Source of the DNA: Pyropia yezoensis
Lineage: Eukaryota; Rhodophyta; Bangiophyceae; Bangiales; Bangiaceae
Direction: 5' to 3'
Length of the DNA stretch: 64,000 bases
Assembly: GCA_009829735.1 (NCBI GenBank)
Contig: CM020618.1
Span: 21,313,346-21,377,345, forward strand
A program made the position numbers and the translations under genes. Below the pieces are notes generated by a model, which was given only the letters and a program-made list of their open reading frames with translations, ran no database searches and was not told where the DNA came from. The stretch's first letter is position 1. Each line of letters begins with the position of its first letter. Positions 50,558-63,000 of this stretch are shown here, in pieces.

Positions 50558-53500
50558 AAACGAAAAAGACGACACATTAAACAATACACTTCTTCGGTGG
50601 CCCCTGCTGTGCCCACCATACATCCGTTGGCAACCGGTTTTTCAGCGCAGAGCCTCACAGGTACTTCATGGAAGCTCATGACACAGAGAGGGCCTCTTTG
50701 TGCATATGCGGGTCTTCCCGTTTTCATCTGGTTTGTACTGTTGGCGGGGTGTCCCAGGGAGAGCCTCTGGCCACGTACTGGAACACCGAGAGCACCACAT
50801 ACGCACTCTGAGAGGCACAAAGGGATGCTGAGGTACAATATGGACCACAACAGTGCTCATTGTTCGCCTTTCTTCATAGTAGGAGGGACGTTCCCCAAAG
50901 ACAAATGCTGTTCCCAGCAAGACCAACAGAAAATACGCTCTCTGGGGCTACCAACCAGATAAACACACCGCTTTTTTTGCACATATGAAAGGAAGGTGTG
51001 CTGTGGAAGCTGCTGCTATGGTTAGTTCTCCGTACAGGAGGCTGATGACGATGGGACCTCGGGGCAACCGACGGATCCGCGAGTACCATGAATGGCAACG
51101 GCTGAGGCCACCACATGGCCCATATATGTTTTTCCTATAGAAAAGACACGTAGATGAGGAGCACATAATGTGGTGAGCACAACGAAGTGCAGCATGTAGC
51201 ACAAAGATGTGCCGCTCCCGTGCCAAGAGCGTCCCGTCTACTCGCGGAGAGACCTGGGGCGGACGACTCAATGTGCGAATTTACACCCCCAGATGCGAAT
51301 TTGTCACCGTGTCTCCAGGGAAGGACGGGGGGGTGAGTGGATCGGAGGGTGTGGGCGGGCTCGCAGCTCGGTTTGGAATTTCGTTTGTGACGCAGGGCAG
51401 AGGGGGGGTGGGTGGGCGAGGGATACGTGGTCTTCCAGGTGCGAGGCGCCCTCCGCCTGCGACTTGCCCGCGCGTAATGGTGCATCATCATTAAATTGAT
51501 GTTGAATGATCTCAGGAGGTGTGCGCTGCCCCCAGCCAGAAGGCGACCGTTGCCATAGTCTTCACGGCACGCGGGGCAGTCGGTTTCCCGGCCGAGGCTT
51601 TAAATAAGAAGAATCGCCCGGCCACCCGTTTGCCGCGGCCTCCAGGTGGCGCGCGCGCCCCGCCCCCCACGAGTTGAGCGCGGCGGCGGCTCGCGACCGC
51701 CGCCGCGGTCGGCCACGGCCGCCGCCAGAGTTCCGTGGGGTGCAGTGGGCGAAAGCGGATCCCCACAAGATCTGTGTGTGCAGCAGCCGCGCAGGGGCAG
51801 TATTCGCCCCTGCCCGCCCCCCCAAACGGTAACCTCCCCGGGTCTCCCCCCGGCCCCGCCCCCCGCCAGCGGCGGGCCAGGCGGCGTGATCTTTGAAAAT
51901 CTCGCGCGAGGAAGGCCGGGGTTCGGGCACCGCACGAACCCCCCCCGCGCCCGACTGAAGCGTTGGACTACAAACGAGTTAGATCTGGCAGGCCTGCGCT
52001 TGGCCTTCCTGGCCCAAGCGCAGCACCGGACGTGCAGAGCTTTCATACATTACAGCGCTTACGGGCCATCGGGGCCCGAGCCAGAGGCCTCTGGCCCACG
52101 CGACCCTCCCGCGGGGAGCCTGGCGAGCCTGGAAATATACTGTCGATGTAACCGCCGATGCGCTCGGCACAGACTCTGCGCGCGAAGGCAGAGAGAGGGC
52201 GGGAAATCACCTGGCGAGCCTGGCTATTCACTGTCGATGTAACCGCCGATGCGCTCGGCACAGGGCGCGGACCATGTAGCCATTACGGCTGTGCACCGCG
52301 CTGCGTCAAGGGAAACGCGCGCGCGGGTCTGTCAACGAAGACCCGCGCGCAGGTCTCTTTGATGGATGCGGCGGGAAGCGCGCGCGCGCGGGTCCCGGTG
52401 CTGGGGCGAATGGGCGGGCGGGGATGGCACCTGCCGTCGGTTCACTTCTCCCCCACCCCCCCCCCCCTTCCCCGAGCCTCGTGGCACGGTGGCCCCGGAC
52501 CAATGGGAGTTCAGACTGGGTACGACGCGCCCCGCAGTCGGGTCACCAGCGGCTAACGACCGAAGAGGGACTTGGGGTAAAGCTTGGAAGTATTGTATCT
52601 CCTTACAGCCTGAGAGATAGTCTTATCTGTTGCGCACTCAAATCGGGATCTGGCTAGTAGCTTGTCTGGCAGTCTGGCAATTGCTTCAGCTTAGGCAATG
52701 AGCGATCACGGGGCCACGACCAGTACCACGCGTTGTTGCCGCTTTGCCGAGCAAGGACAAGGCTGCGGTTGCGACGGCGGCGCGCGACAGCACTCTAGCA
52801 GGATGGGCCACGCGTCTTGTCCTCAGCGGCCAAGTGCTTGTACGCTGCTTGTCCAGTGTTGTTGGCTGGTCCTGAGAGACACACATACGTAAGAACACAC
52901 TTATTTTTGACATCTTCTGGTACGCACCGTCGCTGCGCGTCTTGTCATACCATCATAATTGTGTGGGGGCGACGTCCAGGGGCATTCAACAAGCTTCAAA
53001 GAAACGAACAATACGTAATCGGCCTGTATGGGGGTGTGGAGGGGGTTCAGGGGGCCACTTGACAACCCGCGGACGAGCTTTTCCGTCAAGAAACGGGCTT
53101 GGGGTGAATCCCAGCTTAAGCTAAACTGCGCCGTCCCTCCCTGTGGCGCGGGAGGGCGGCCAAGACTCTCAACCCGCCGACGAGTTGCCCTCTTCCTATC
53201 CAGGGCGGATCACGCGTCCACCATCCCCGCCGCTTACGTCGCGGCGGCCGTATTGCCACTTTCCCCTCCCTCCCCCCCCCCCCCCCCCCCCCGCCTGTCC
53301 CTGCGGTGGCGCAACGGCTGTGGGAATGAAATCAAAAGAAAAGGGCGGGCGGGCACGACAGTGATGGGCATAGAGGGAGGGAGAGACCGAGCGCCAGTGG
53401 CAAGACGGTATCCGCTGCGCGCGCGGGAAAAGAGGCGGGGGGGGGGGTCAGAGAGACCCAATGACCAACCGGTTTGCCCGCGGGCCACATCTGCGGGGCC

Positions 53501-54035
53501 CCTCTCAAGCCCGCGTTCTCTCAACCGACGCCCGCCCTCCCCCCATCGAGAGCGCTCCCCTCGCCCCACTCCCCGTCCCGCCGCCGCACCCCCCCTAGCG
53601 CTCTGCACCGAGCGCTGGGCCGCCGCGCATTGAGCCCGTAGCCTATTGACGTTGCGGCCGACGGCTGGCGGCAGCGCCTTGCAGCGATCCCCCCCCCCCT
53701 TGGCTGCCACCAGGTGCCACGGCCCGCCGAAGAGCGGACGACGGGGGCACCGGGCTACGCCCCGCCCGATCCCCCTCCCCCCTGCCGATGCCTTCATGGG
53801 AACGATCGCTCGGCTCCGCTTTGGATGGTGTGTGCGGGGGGAACGCTGCTGCCCCCCCCCACCATGTCCTTGCAGTCTATTGGCGTGGGCGGGTCCCCGC
53901 CTGTTTCCCCCCCCCCTGTCCCACCAATGATTCCCCTGCGAGAATGGACAGCACTGGGAGCCCCCCACCTCTGGGTGGGTGCGACACCCTCCCGCCCCGC
54001 TCGCCGCGGCGCAACGTCTGTGGCTGCCGTCGACG

Positions 54036-54069
<34 letters not shown>

Positions 54070-54685
54070 ACGCCGCCGACGCCGGGCCGCCAGGCCCTTC
54101 CCGCCCATCGTGCGGCCGCAGTGCCGGGTGGGGGCGGGGGTACGTGTTGACTGCCAGGCGGGCTTTCCCGCCCCGCCCAGCCCCGCCTTGCCGCGACCCG
54201 CCCGGCCCCGCCCGGCGGCGCCTTTGCCATCTTTCAGGCACCCCGCCTTCCACCGCCACCGGTACCACGGGCGTCGGGGGGTGGGCCCAACCGCCACCGC
54301 TGCGTCAACCTTGCCCGCTGCCGTCCCCGCCCCCGCCCCCGTCCCCGAGCGCCGCTACCGTCCCCCCCCTCGCCGCTGTGTCGGGCGGCACACGTGCTGC
54401 GGCACCTGCCGCCATGGTGGTGCTCCGTGCATTGCGTAACCGTCCGGCCTGACGGTGCGTGAGGGCGGACGGCGGCTGCGCGGAGCGGGGGGGGGAACGC
54501 ATCCCGGAGGGACGGCGGTGCAGTGGGGTGGTCGCGTTGGCGGTGTCGCACCCGGAGCGCGCGCGCGCTTTCGCTGTGGCTCGGCACCATTGGGTGGCCC
54601 GGCCGCGGGCCGCCCCCTGCTAGCGCGACCAGGGGGGGGCGTCGCACGGGGTGGCGCGCTGTAGGTCGTGAGGGGGGGGGATGAT
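50558..54685. other. Inner part of the right arm, no gene recognised
   Basis: Mirror image of 46,093-50,220: the 54-bp direct repeats (52,119-52,172 and 52,210-52,263), the stem-loop (52,320-52,349), a long C run (about 53,273-53,292) and the CCG triplet run (about 54,033-54,071). No coding or RNA gene is supported. Confidence 0.5.
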
Positions 54686-54714
54686 GGCGCTGTGACCCCT
54701 ATATAAGCAGCGCC
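54686..54714 (+). promoter_or_regulatory. TATA box of gene Z (right arm)
   Basis: TATATAAG at 54700-54707 within the same 7-bp inverted repeat as in the left arm, 235 bp upstream of the Z start. Confidence 0.6.
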
Positions 54715-54941
54715 ACCGCGGCTTCTTCCCCCGTTTGGCCGACCCCGGCTCGTCATCCGTGCTCCATCTCCCCCTCCTTCGTACTTCTCACCACCGTTGT
54801 TGGCTAGCGCCCGCGCTTTCGTGGCCAAGCACCTGCCTATCCCCTTTCCCCCCCTCACTCTTCCCATTCGCCGACTCCCCCATCTCTACTCCGGCCCCTG
54901 TCCCGCGTTCGTTCCCACCCCACCCCCCTTCTTCCGTGACC

Positions 54942-56009
54942 ATGGCATCGATGTCCGCCACGACGCCCGTGACCACCGTGCTCCGCACCAACCCCCCACG
55001 CGGGGCCACCTCCACCGACCGTCTTCCACCCCTGCCACCCACCGCCGGCGCCGCGGCGACGGCGCGCGCCTCCCGCGGCGGCCGTTCTGCCGCCGCGGCC
55101 CCCCCGCCCGTGGCCGCTGACCGTAGCCGTACCCGGGCCGTCACGAGGCGCCGCGCGCCGTGCCGCCGCACGATCGGCAACGGCACCCCCCCCCGGGGGG
55201 CCGAGTCGGGCCGCCTCTCGCTCGACCGCACCCACCACCGCTTCCGCGTCGACCCGGCGGCGACGGCGCCCGAGACACGGGCGAGAGGCAAGGGGCGTCC
55301 CGCTGTGGTGGCCAGGCCGCGGTTGTCAAGCGCGGCCCAGGCGGAGGCCCGGGCGTCGCTTGTGGCGGCGCGTGAGGCTAGCGACACTGCCGCTGCCGCC
55401 GCCGGAGCTGCCGTCGATGCGGACGCGCGCCACTTGGGTGGCGGCCCCGCACGAGTGGGTACGGTGGGCGCGCCATTGTATGGCAAGCGGCCAACGTCTG
55501 CCAAGCGGCCATCGCATGCCAAGCGGCCAAGGGCGGGCATGCTGGCCGACCACACCGACGCCCGCCGCCGAGCGGTGACGGATCGGGCGTTGACGGCGCG
55601 CCTGCAGACCAGGAGAGCAGAGCCGCGCGGCAACGGCGCGACGGCGGAGGCCACGGGGGCTGCTCATGCGCGCCGCCGAGCGGCGACGGCTCGGGCGTTT
55701 ACGGCGCGCCTGCAGACCACGAGCGCAGTGCCGCGCGGTAATGACGCGACGGCCGAGTACACGGCGGCAGCAAAGGCCATATGCGCGGCTGCCGCGGCCG
55801 CCGGCCGCGCCCGGCAGGCGGCTGTATCAAGGACAGCGAGGGCAGGCGACGCCGCCGGTGCGGGTGGCAGCCAACACCGCCGGCATGCCGGGCCTGCCCG
55901 CCGTGGGCTGTGGCGGGGCGGGCTTGGTGGGGTGGCCACCGCCGCGGCTGGACTGGTGATGGGTGCGGCGCTGGCGGCGCTGGCACGGGTGGGACGGGCG
56001 GACGATTGA
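54942..56009 (+). CDS. Gene Z (right arm): Ala/Arg-rich protein with internal repeats
   Basis: Same translation as the left-arm copy at 44,769-45,836, over all 355 residues as far as I can compare. Having two identical copies means that any expression would be doubled, or that recent gene conversion has kept them equal. ATG at 54942 with the same ACCATGG context and upstream TATA. See the left copy for the repeats and the possible C-terminal membrane helix. No function can be assigned. Confidence 0.55.
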   Translation: MASMSATTPVTTVLRTNPPRGATSTDRLPPLPPTAGAAATARASRGGRSAAAAPPPVAADRSRTRAVTRRRAPCRRTIGNGTPPRGAESGRLSLDRTHHRFRVDPAATAPETRARGKGRPAVVARPRLSSAAQAEARASLVAAREASDTAAAAAGAAVDADARHLGGGPARVGTVGAPLYGKRPTSAKRPSHAKRPRAGMLADHTDARRRAVTDRALTARLQTRRAEPRGNGATAEATGAAHARRRAATARAFTARLQTTSAVPRGNDATAEYTAAAKAICAAAAAAGRARQAAVSRTARAGDAAGAGGSQHRRHAGPARRGLWRGGLGGVATAAAGLVMGAALAALARVGRADD

Positions 56010-57044
56010 GGATCGCTGGGGGTTGGCCGGGCGCCCAAACGGAAGGGCAGGGTGGGGGATGGATAGGAGGAAGGGCCGCATGTTTGCAAGCGTCTGTTGC
56101 ACAGAAGACCCGCACGTACGGGCGTAGGGTTGGGGATGTTGTTGTATGTTTAGCTGTTTGCTCTGCTATTGTTGTTGTTGGTCTTTGTCTTTTTTTGTCT
56201 TGCCCTCGTGTTTGTGCATTCATTCATTGGTTGAAGACAGTAGTTCGCTATGTATTTCTTACTGCATCGACATCGCCATCGCTGTGACTGGCTCTGCTCT
56301 TTCGTTGCCCCTCCTCCCTCGGCAGACGGATTCTGGGCGCTTCCTGCCGGCACACGTCGAGACGCTACTGCTCTCACCCCGTCGTTCCCCCCTCTAGGAA
56401 ACAGGTCTGTTTCCATCCCCATCATCATCCAGAGGCTTTCCTTGAACACGGTGCAGGGCCCACCTGCCATCCCCCCCCTCCCCGCCTCCCCTCTGTCCTC
56501 CCCCCCCCCAGCCGCCACCGCCGCCCCGTCAGGCAGTGCCCGTCAGTCACGAACGCGCCGCGCGTCTCGCACAGCGGCGTGGCGACTGTCCGCCGCACAC
56601 AGACGGCAATCTGCGTGGCATTGCCCGGGCGCGGCGGAAACCCATTAAAAAAAAAGGCATGGAACGCACAGAGGTGCTATTCAACGCTTACAAGTCGCCA
56701 GTCAAAGAGGTGGGAGCACAAGACGGCCAAGAGAGGAACCGACTCTGACGTGACGGGGCGCAGGTGTGCTTGCCATGAAGCGAGTCCTCACGCTGGACCC
56801 CACCAGAGAAGACCGCTGATCGTTACATCATGGCTGCCGTGCTCGATTCGCTGACGGATTGACGTCCGCAGCATTGCCTGGGCGGCGGGGAGCGCGCGAG
56901 GGCGACGGGCTGCCCACAAACAGAGAGTCTCGTTAGGACATTGAGGGGGGTCATTGGAAAAGAAGATACAAAAATGCGCTACAAGTTACCACACAGACAG
57001 GTCAGATCGGCGTGAACGGGGCGGGCGCCACAGGCGGGCACTCC
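56010..57044. other. Region between gene Z and the right-arm X gene
   Basis: Mirror of 43,732-44,768. It shows small indels against the left arm, for example a GCCACCG/GCCCCG difference near 56,755 (44,020 in the left arm) and altered C-run length near 56,505. No gene recognised. Confidence 0.5.
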
Positions 57045-58079
57045 TCAGTAGTCAAACCGCGCAGCAGGTGACGCGTCCATCACCGCGTCAATCACCGCGT
57101 CGCCGCCCACACCGCCGGCGCCGCCGTTGCCGCCGTCGGGGCCGGCGCCACCGTTGCCGCCATTGCCGCCATTGCCCGCCGACACGGACGTTGGCGGCGA
57201 CAAAGTGGCGGTGGGCACCGCAGTGGGCACCGCAGTGGGAGCAACCGTGGGGGCGGCCGTGGGCGCTGCCGTGGGCGCCGCAGTCGGCACCACCACGACA
57301 CCACCCTTCTTGTTGACCACCGCCGTCACCACCTTGCCGAGCAGGTTCACCCACGTCTTGGTCGGCACCCCCAGCACCCCCTTCTTCTGCACCACCGCCG
57401 CCTTGGGCGCCACCACCTTGGGCGTCCGCGTCGTCCGGGGCGCCCGCGTCGCCTTGGCCGTCGCGCACGGCACCACACACTTGGCCGCCGTCACCACCTC
57501 CTTGCTGCACGTCTTGGCCGTCTTCTTCAGCGTCTGGCAGATGGCCAGCGGCTTGCCCGCCGCATCAAAGAACTCGGCCGTCTTGGGGCACGCCACCACC
57601 ACCGCCGTCGTCGTCGAGCAGTCCACGTCCACCGTCTCCACCTTGTTGCACACCACGCTCCGCGTGCACGGCGTCGGCACCGGCGTCGCACACGCCTTGA
57701 CGCACGTCCGCGCCACCGGCACCGTCTTGGTGCACGGCCGTGACACCGTCACGTCGGCGTAGCAGGTGGTCGACCCGTACTTTTGGACGGCCCACTTGTG
57801 GCCGCCGCCGCCGTGGCACGCCACCGCCTGCCGGACGACCGTCGGGCACTGGGCGGCGATGGTGCGGGCGGTGGAGCAGTCGAACTTGACGAGGCAGGGG
57901 GTAGGCTTGGGCGTCGGCGCCCGCGTCGGCGCCCGCGTCGGCGCCACCACCACCGGCTTGTGGACGACCACAAACGTCCGGTCCGATGCCGCCACCGACG
58001 CGGCCGCCACAGACGAAGCGACGGCGGCGGTGGCGGTCACGGCGGCAACGGCCACGACGAGCGAGCGGCGAGCACCCAT
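57045..58079 (-). CDS. X gene copy 4 (right palindrome arm), mosaic allele
   Basis: 344 residues, start at 58079. The C-terminal end (VIDAVMDASPAARFDY) and the 3' flank are those of X copy 3, as expected for its mirror image. From the signal peptide to the SVVCNK/KVETVDVDC region, however, it carries the full set of copy-2 variants (STARTIAAQCP, SVVCNK and the linked silent changes). It is therefore a recombinant between two X alleles. Domains otherwise as in copy 1: signal peptide, Pro/Thr repeats, 16-Cys domain, Gly/Asn tail. Confidence 0.82.
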   Translation of the reverse strand: MGARRSLVVAVAAVTATAAVASSVAAASVAASDRTFVVVHKPVVVAPTRAPTRAPTPKPTPCLVKFDCSTARTIAAQCPTVVRQAVACHGGGGHKWAVQKYGSTTCYADVTVSRPCTKTVPVARTCVKACATPVPTPCTRSVVCNKVETVDVDCSTTTAVVVACPKTAEFFDAAGKPLAICQTLKKTAKTCSKEVVTAAKCVVPCATAKATRAPRTTRTPKVVAPKAAVVQKKGVLGVPTKTWVNLLGKVVTAVVNKKGGVVVVPTAAPTAAPTAAPTVAPTAVPTAVPTATLSPPTSVSAGNGGNGGNGGAGPDGGNGGAGGVGGDAVIDAVMDASPAARFDY

Positions 58080-60011
58080 GGCGACGAGCGAGAGATGAGA
58101 TGAGCGCTGGGGAGGATTGGTCGCGGCAAGAGTGGCGGAAAGGTTGCAGATGGTAAGGAAGGGAGATGCACGAGGGAGGGAAGGGTAGCTGGTGCGCAAG
58201 ACAGCGGAGCGTGCGACTTGTGACGAAGCAAGACGGCTCCCTCCTTTCGGTCCACGGGGTCATCTTAACGACCGCCTGCCACCCATGGCACGCACGCTGG
58301 GGAAGGCAGTCACAGCGACGCCAGTCCCGACGCTGCCACCCGTCAACAGCTCCCGCACAGCCGCACCCACGGCTCTCCCACAGCCTCGTCCATCGCCCCT
58401 CACAGCTGCGCCCGCCGCCCGATGCCCGTCACCGCCACCCACCGCCAACTGCTGCTGCCGCTACCGCCGCGGCGGCCGCGCGTGGCACATCCCACGGCTG
58501 TCATCCATGTGTCCACCGCCGCAAGGGTGCTTGTCATGCCGTGGCGCACCCGACAGACAGTGAATGAGGGGGGGGGGCAGCGGCGGCCGTGAGTCGACGG
58601 CCGCGTCCTGTGGATGCAAGGCGACAGCGCGCAGTAACAGAGGCCGCCTGCCCAGACCGACGAGAACTTGGCAGCTGCCAGGTGGTGGCACGGGAATGTG
58701 GAGGATCGAACAGACCTCTGGCCGGGTCGCCGCGGCGTGCCTTGAACGGCACAGCCGGCCGCGTCCCGGTTGAGCGTGCTGCCATCAACAAGCCGAGCAG
58801 GTGGGTGACGTGCGGATGCACGGACATTCTCGTCGGCATCCGCTTGCCAAGCGATTGATGGTGATCCCTTTGACTTTGGAGAAAACTGAGCAGGTTTCCT
58901 CCTTTCCCAGAGTGAAGACGCAAACGGTTAGGTTCCCACTTTCTTATCGTAGACGCAAAGAGGTCTCATTTCATTGCTGGCCCAATGGGCGACAAGAACT
59001 CTCTTGGCCGAGAAAGTACATAGACATAGTACGGCAGACGCGAGACGCAGATTTTGTGCAGCGAGGAGGGGGGACCGCTGTCGTGTCTGGCGTTTTGGCC
59101 CCCCCCCCCGCGGCCACACGATTGTGGCACTCCCCCACCGCAACGAGGGGCATGAGGGGGGATACGGAGAAGGGCGCGGAGAAGCTCTGGCGCCCCTATT
59201 TCGCTCCTCCGACGCTTCCCCCACCCCCCCACCCCCCCCGGCTGGCAGCAGCGGTGGAGGCCGTTCAGACGTCACCCACCCCCTCTGCCCTATCTCCGCT
59301 CTGTGCACACGTACGTGCCGCCGCTAGGAGCTGAAAGGGCGCACGCCACGTTACTTCCGGGTGCCATGGGAACGCCCGCGGGGAGGGGGTGAGGCAAGGC
59401 CGATGGAGGGCGAGGAGGAGCGGAGGGGGGGTGGGGGGATCCGTGCCACGGTGGCCTCCCCCGTGCCAGCCGTGTTTCCTGAAGGGCCACTGCGAAGGAA
59501 GTGGGAAAAGGTATGGTCGACGATGGCTTTGGGGCAGGGGAGGGTCGCGCCGCTGTCGTGCCACCGGGAGCCGTGTCACCCCTCCAATCCCCTCTTTCTG
59601 TACGCCTGTGGTGGGAGGATCGCTGCTGCGGACACGCCTCTGTGCGGGACTTTCCGTGGCGCCATGTGTGCCGCGAGCGGCAGTGGTGGCAGCGGGACGT
59701 CGTCCTGTTGAGGGCATTCCTTGGGTACATAGGCAGGGGGTGGAGCGGCGGGTGGGATGGAGAACGTGTGGCCATCCAGCAGCTTCATCCCGCACCGCAT
59801 CCACTCCCAGCTTCTCCACTCCCCATCTCATCGCCACCTTGTACCCCAGCACCCCCATCCCCCCTCTCCGCCTCATCGCTATCGTCACCTTCATCACCAG
59901 CCAACACCAGCACGCCTCTATCCAGGCCCACGGTGCGGTTCTATTCTTGAGTTGGACACCACCCGCGCTTATCCCAACGGCCCGCCCCCTCCCCCACCCC
60001 GCTGCACCACA
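58080..60011. promoter_or_regulatory. Divergent X-Y intergenic region (right arm)
   Basis: Mirror of 40,765-42,696, separating the starts of X copy 4 and the intact Y gene. Presumed promoters for both lie here, though none was identified by motif. Confidence 0.45.
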
Positions 60012-63000
60012 ATGACGCGGTATCACCCCGCCCTGGCAGCGGCGACGGCCGTCCTTGCCACGGCTGCTGCGGCTTCGGGTCTTCTTCTTGCATCGCTCTC
60101 CCCCGCAGCCGCTGCACCTGCGCCCGCCGTCCTAGCAATCAATGCCGGCAACGGCGGCGGTAGCGGCCCGTTCGCCGCCGACAACCCGGCGGCCTACGTC
60201 TCTGGGGCAGCCACCACCTCCTACACCATCGTCAGCGGCCCCATCACCGGCACCACCCGCCCGGCTCTTTTCACCACCCAGCGCTACGCCTCGAGCGGTG
60301 GGGCGTTCACGTACACCCTCCCCCTTCCCGCGGGTGCCTACACGGTGACTCTCCACTGGGCAGAGGTGTGGTCAGGCGCCTATGCCCCCGGCCGCCGTAT
60401 GCTTGACGTGGCGGTGGGGGGGGTGACGGTCGAGACGGGGCTCGACATTTTTGTGGCTTCAGGCGGGGCGCGGACCGCCCTGGTACGCTCCTACCCTGCC
60501 GCGGTGGACGGAGGGGGGGGGCTGGCTGTGACCTTCACCAGCAAGGTGCAGAACGCGTTTGTCAGCGCCATTGAGGTCCACCGCGGGAGCACAACGGGCG
60601 GCGACGATGGCGCGGGAAGCGACAATGGGGCAGGCGGCGACGATGGGACGGGCAGCGACGATGAGGCGGGTAGTGACGACGAGGAGGACACCGATGATGA
60701 AGGGGGCCCTGCCACCGAGGTGGAAGAGAAGGAGCCCACGGCACCTGCGCCGGCAACGCTGCGGCTCAACGTGGGCGGCCCCGCCGTGGCGGGCTATACC
60801 CCCGACACCCCGTATGTGACCAACGGCCCTGCAACGAAGGTGTGGACGAGCGCGAAGGAGGTGTCCACCGCTGCGCCAGACGCGGCGCCGGCTACCATCT
60901 ACGCCACTCAACGGTGGGGTAAGGAGCTGGCCTACACGTTTCCCCTTCCGGCGGGCACCTACACCCTGCGGCTCCACTTTGCTGAGCTGTACAGCGGAGC
61001 AGCGTTCATTGGCGGGCGGGTGTTTTCAATCACTGCCACCGGGGGAGGGGCGACCGTGACGCTGGACAAGGTCGACGTGTTTGAGTCGGCATACTGGGCG
61101 ACAGCGTCCAGCCGCACACTGTCGGTGGCGGTGGTCGGGTCGGGCGGCCTTCACCTGATGCTCAAGTCGAGTGTGGAGAACGCGATGCTGCAGGGGATTG
61201 AGATGATGGCCGCTGCGGGAGCACCCGCGACGCCGCCCGTGGTCACCCCAGTCCCCCCGACGCCCATGACACCAACGGGGACCGCGGCGGGCGCCCCCCC
61301 CCCCACGCCTGATGACCACTTTGCGCACGCGGTCATTGACCCTCACCCCTCGGCTGTAGTGGACATTGACGGCAACGGGCGACAGAGCGTCACGCTTTCT
61401 GCCTACGACTCGCACACCCACCGCTTCCACGACGACGGCTCTTCCGGGGAGCTCTTGTCGTTCATTTGGACGGCGATGGCGACGGGTGAGGAGCTCGGGT
61501 CGGGCATCTCGGTGGTAGTGGAGTTTCCCCTTGGCACCACCGCTGTCAAGCTGACGGTGGTGGACGATGGGGGTAACGCGAGCGACGCTGAGTCAGTGGT
61601 GACGGTGGTGGGCTCCCTGGCGCCAGGCGCCTACTGCTACTACTACGCAGGCAACGCTGGTGGGGAGGAGAAACCCATCTTTGCGGCGGTGAGCGAGGAC
61701 TTGAACTTCCCGACGGCGGCCTCCTTCCCAGAGGGCCCCCAAGGGCGGTCTGGCTTCAAGCAGCGCTGCCTCTTCTTGTACAAGGCACCCGTCGATGGGG
61801 CGTATGCGTTTGATGCGGCCTTTGCCAGCGGTGAGATGGAGCTGACCGTGGACGGGGCATCGGTGCTGGCAGCGTCGGCGGGCGGATCGTCGACGGCCTC
61901 TGGGCAGGTGTGGCTGGCTGCGGGGATGCACGAGGCGGTCACCACCTACCGCCACAACAGCGGCGGTGCCGCGGCGACGGTATCCGTGACTGCCGCCGGG
62001 AGCGGCCCCATGCCAAAGGGGTCCATGGAGTGGGACCGCGCGACGGTGGTTCCCGTTGTTACTGGTATTGAACCCGCGTCGGGTGGGCTGAGCCAGGGCA
62101 CCCGCGTGACTGTGACGGGGGTGGGTTTTTACACGGCCGATACGCAGGTGACATTTGGGGGAGTCTCTGCAACGGCGGTGGTGCGGGACGGGTCGACCCG
62201 GCTGACGGTGGAAGCGCCGGCGGCGGCCGCCGCGGGTGACGTGGACGTGGTGGTGACGACGGGAGGGGGCGTGGCCGGAGAGGGCGGCGTCAGCGGCGGC
62301 TTGACATACACCTACGAGGCGGCGGCTGCGGACCCTATCAAGTTTACTGAGACGTCGCTCAAGTCGGCCAACGGTGGGGACTACTACATTGCTGGGCCAA
62401 CATCCATTGCGCTCGGCCCCGACGGCCGCGTGTACGTCGGCCAGTACAAGGAGTACATCCAGGCGCTGACGGTGGACCCCACCACGCACGTGGTAACGGA
62501 CTCGTGCGTCTCCGAGTCGGTGGGGGAAAAGCGGAGCGTGCTGTCGCTGGCGTTTGACCCCATGGCGGACGGCGACGGCCTGTCCCTCCTGGCGGCCACC
62601 AGCCTGCTCTACTATACGCAGAACCACGGCCGCCCGCTGTCCGAGTGGGACAATGGGGAAGTTGTGGTGCTGCGGCCCAGCACCGGCGACAACTGCCTGG
62701 TGGTGGATCAGGTGCTGCTGTCGGGGCTGCCCGTATCGAACCACGACCATGCGGTTCAGGCGCTGGAGTGGGACCAAGAGGGTCGGCTGCTGCTGGTCGC
62801 CGGCGGCCAGACCAACATGGGCGCCAACGTGCGGGGGATTCGTCTGGGCGGCGTTGACGAAACGCCCCTGTCGGCGGCAGTGCTGCGGGCGGCCGTGCAC
62901 GCTCCTAACTTTGACGGCCACGTCACCTATGACCAGACGGCCGATGCGCGGATGTCGAGGCAGACGGGAGGCTGGGGTGTGGCCGTCCACGCGTCGGGTA

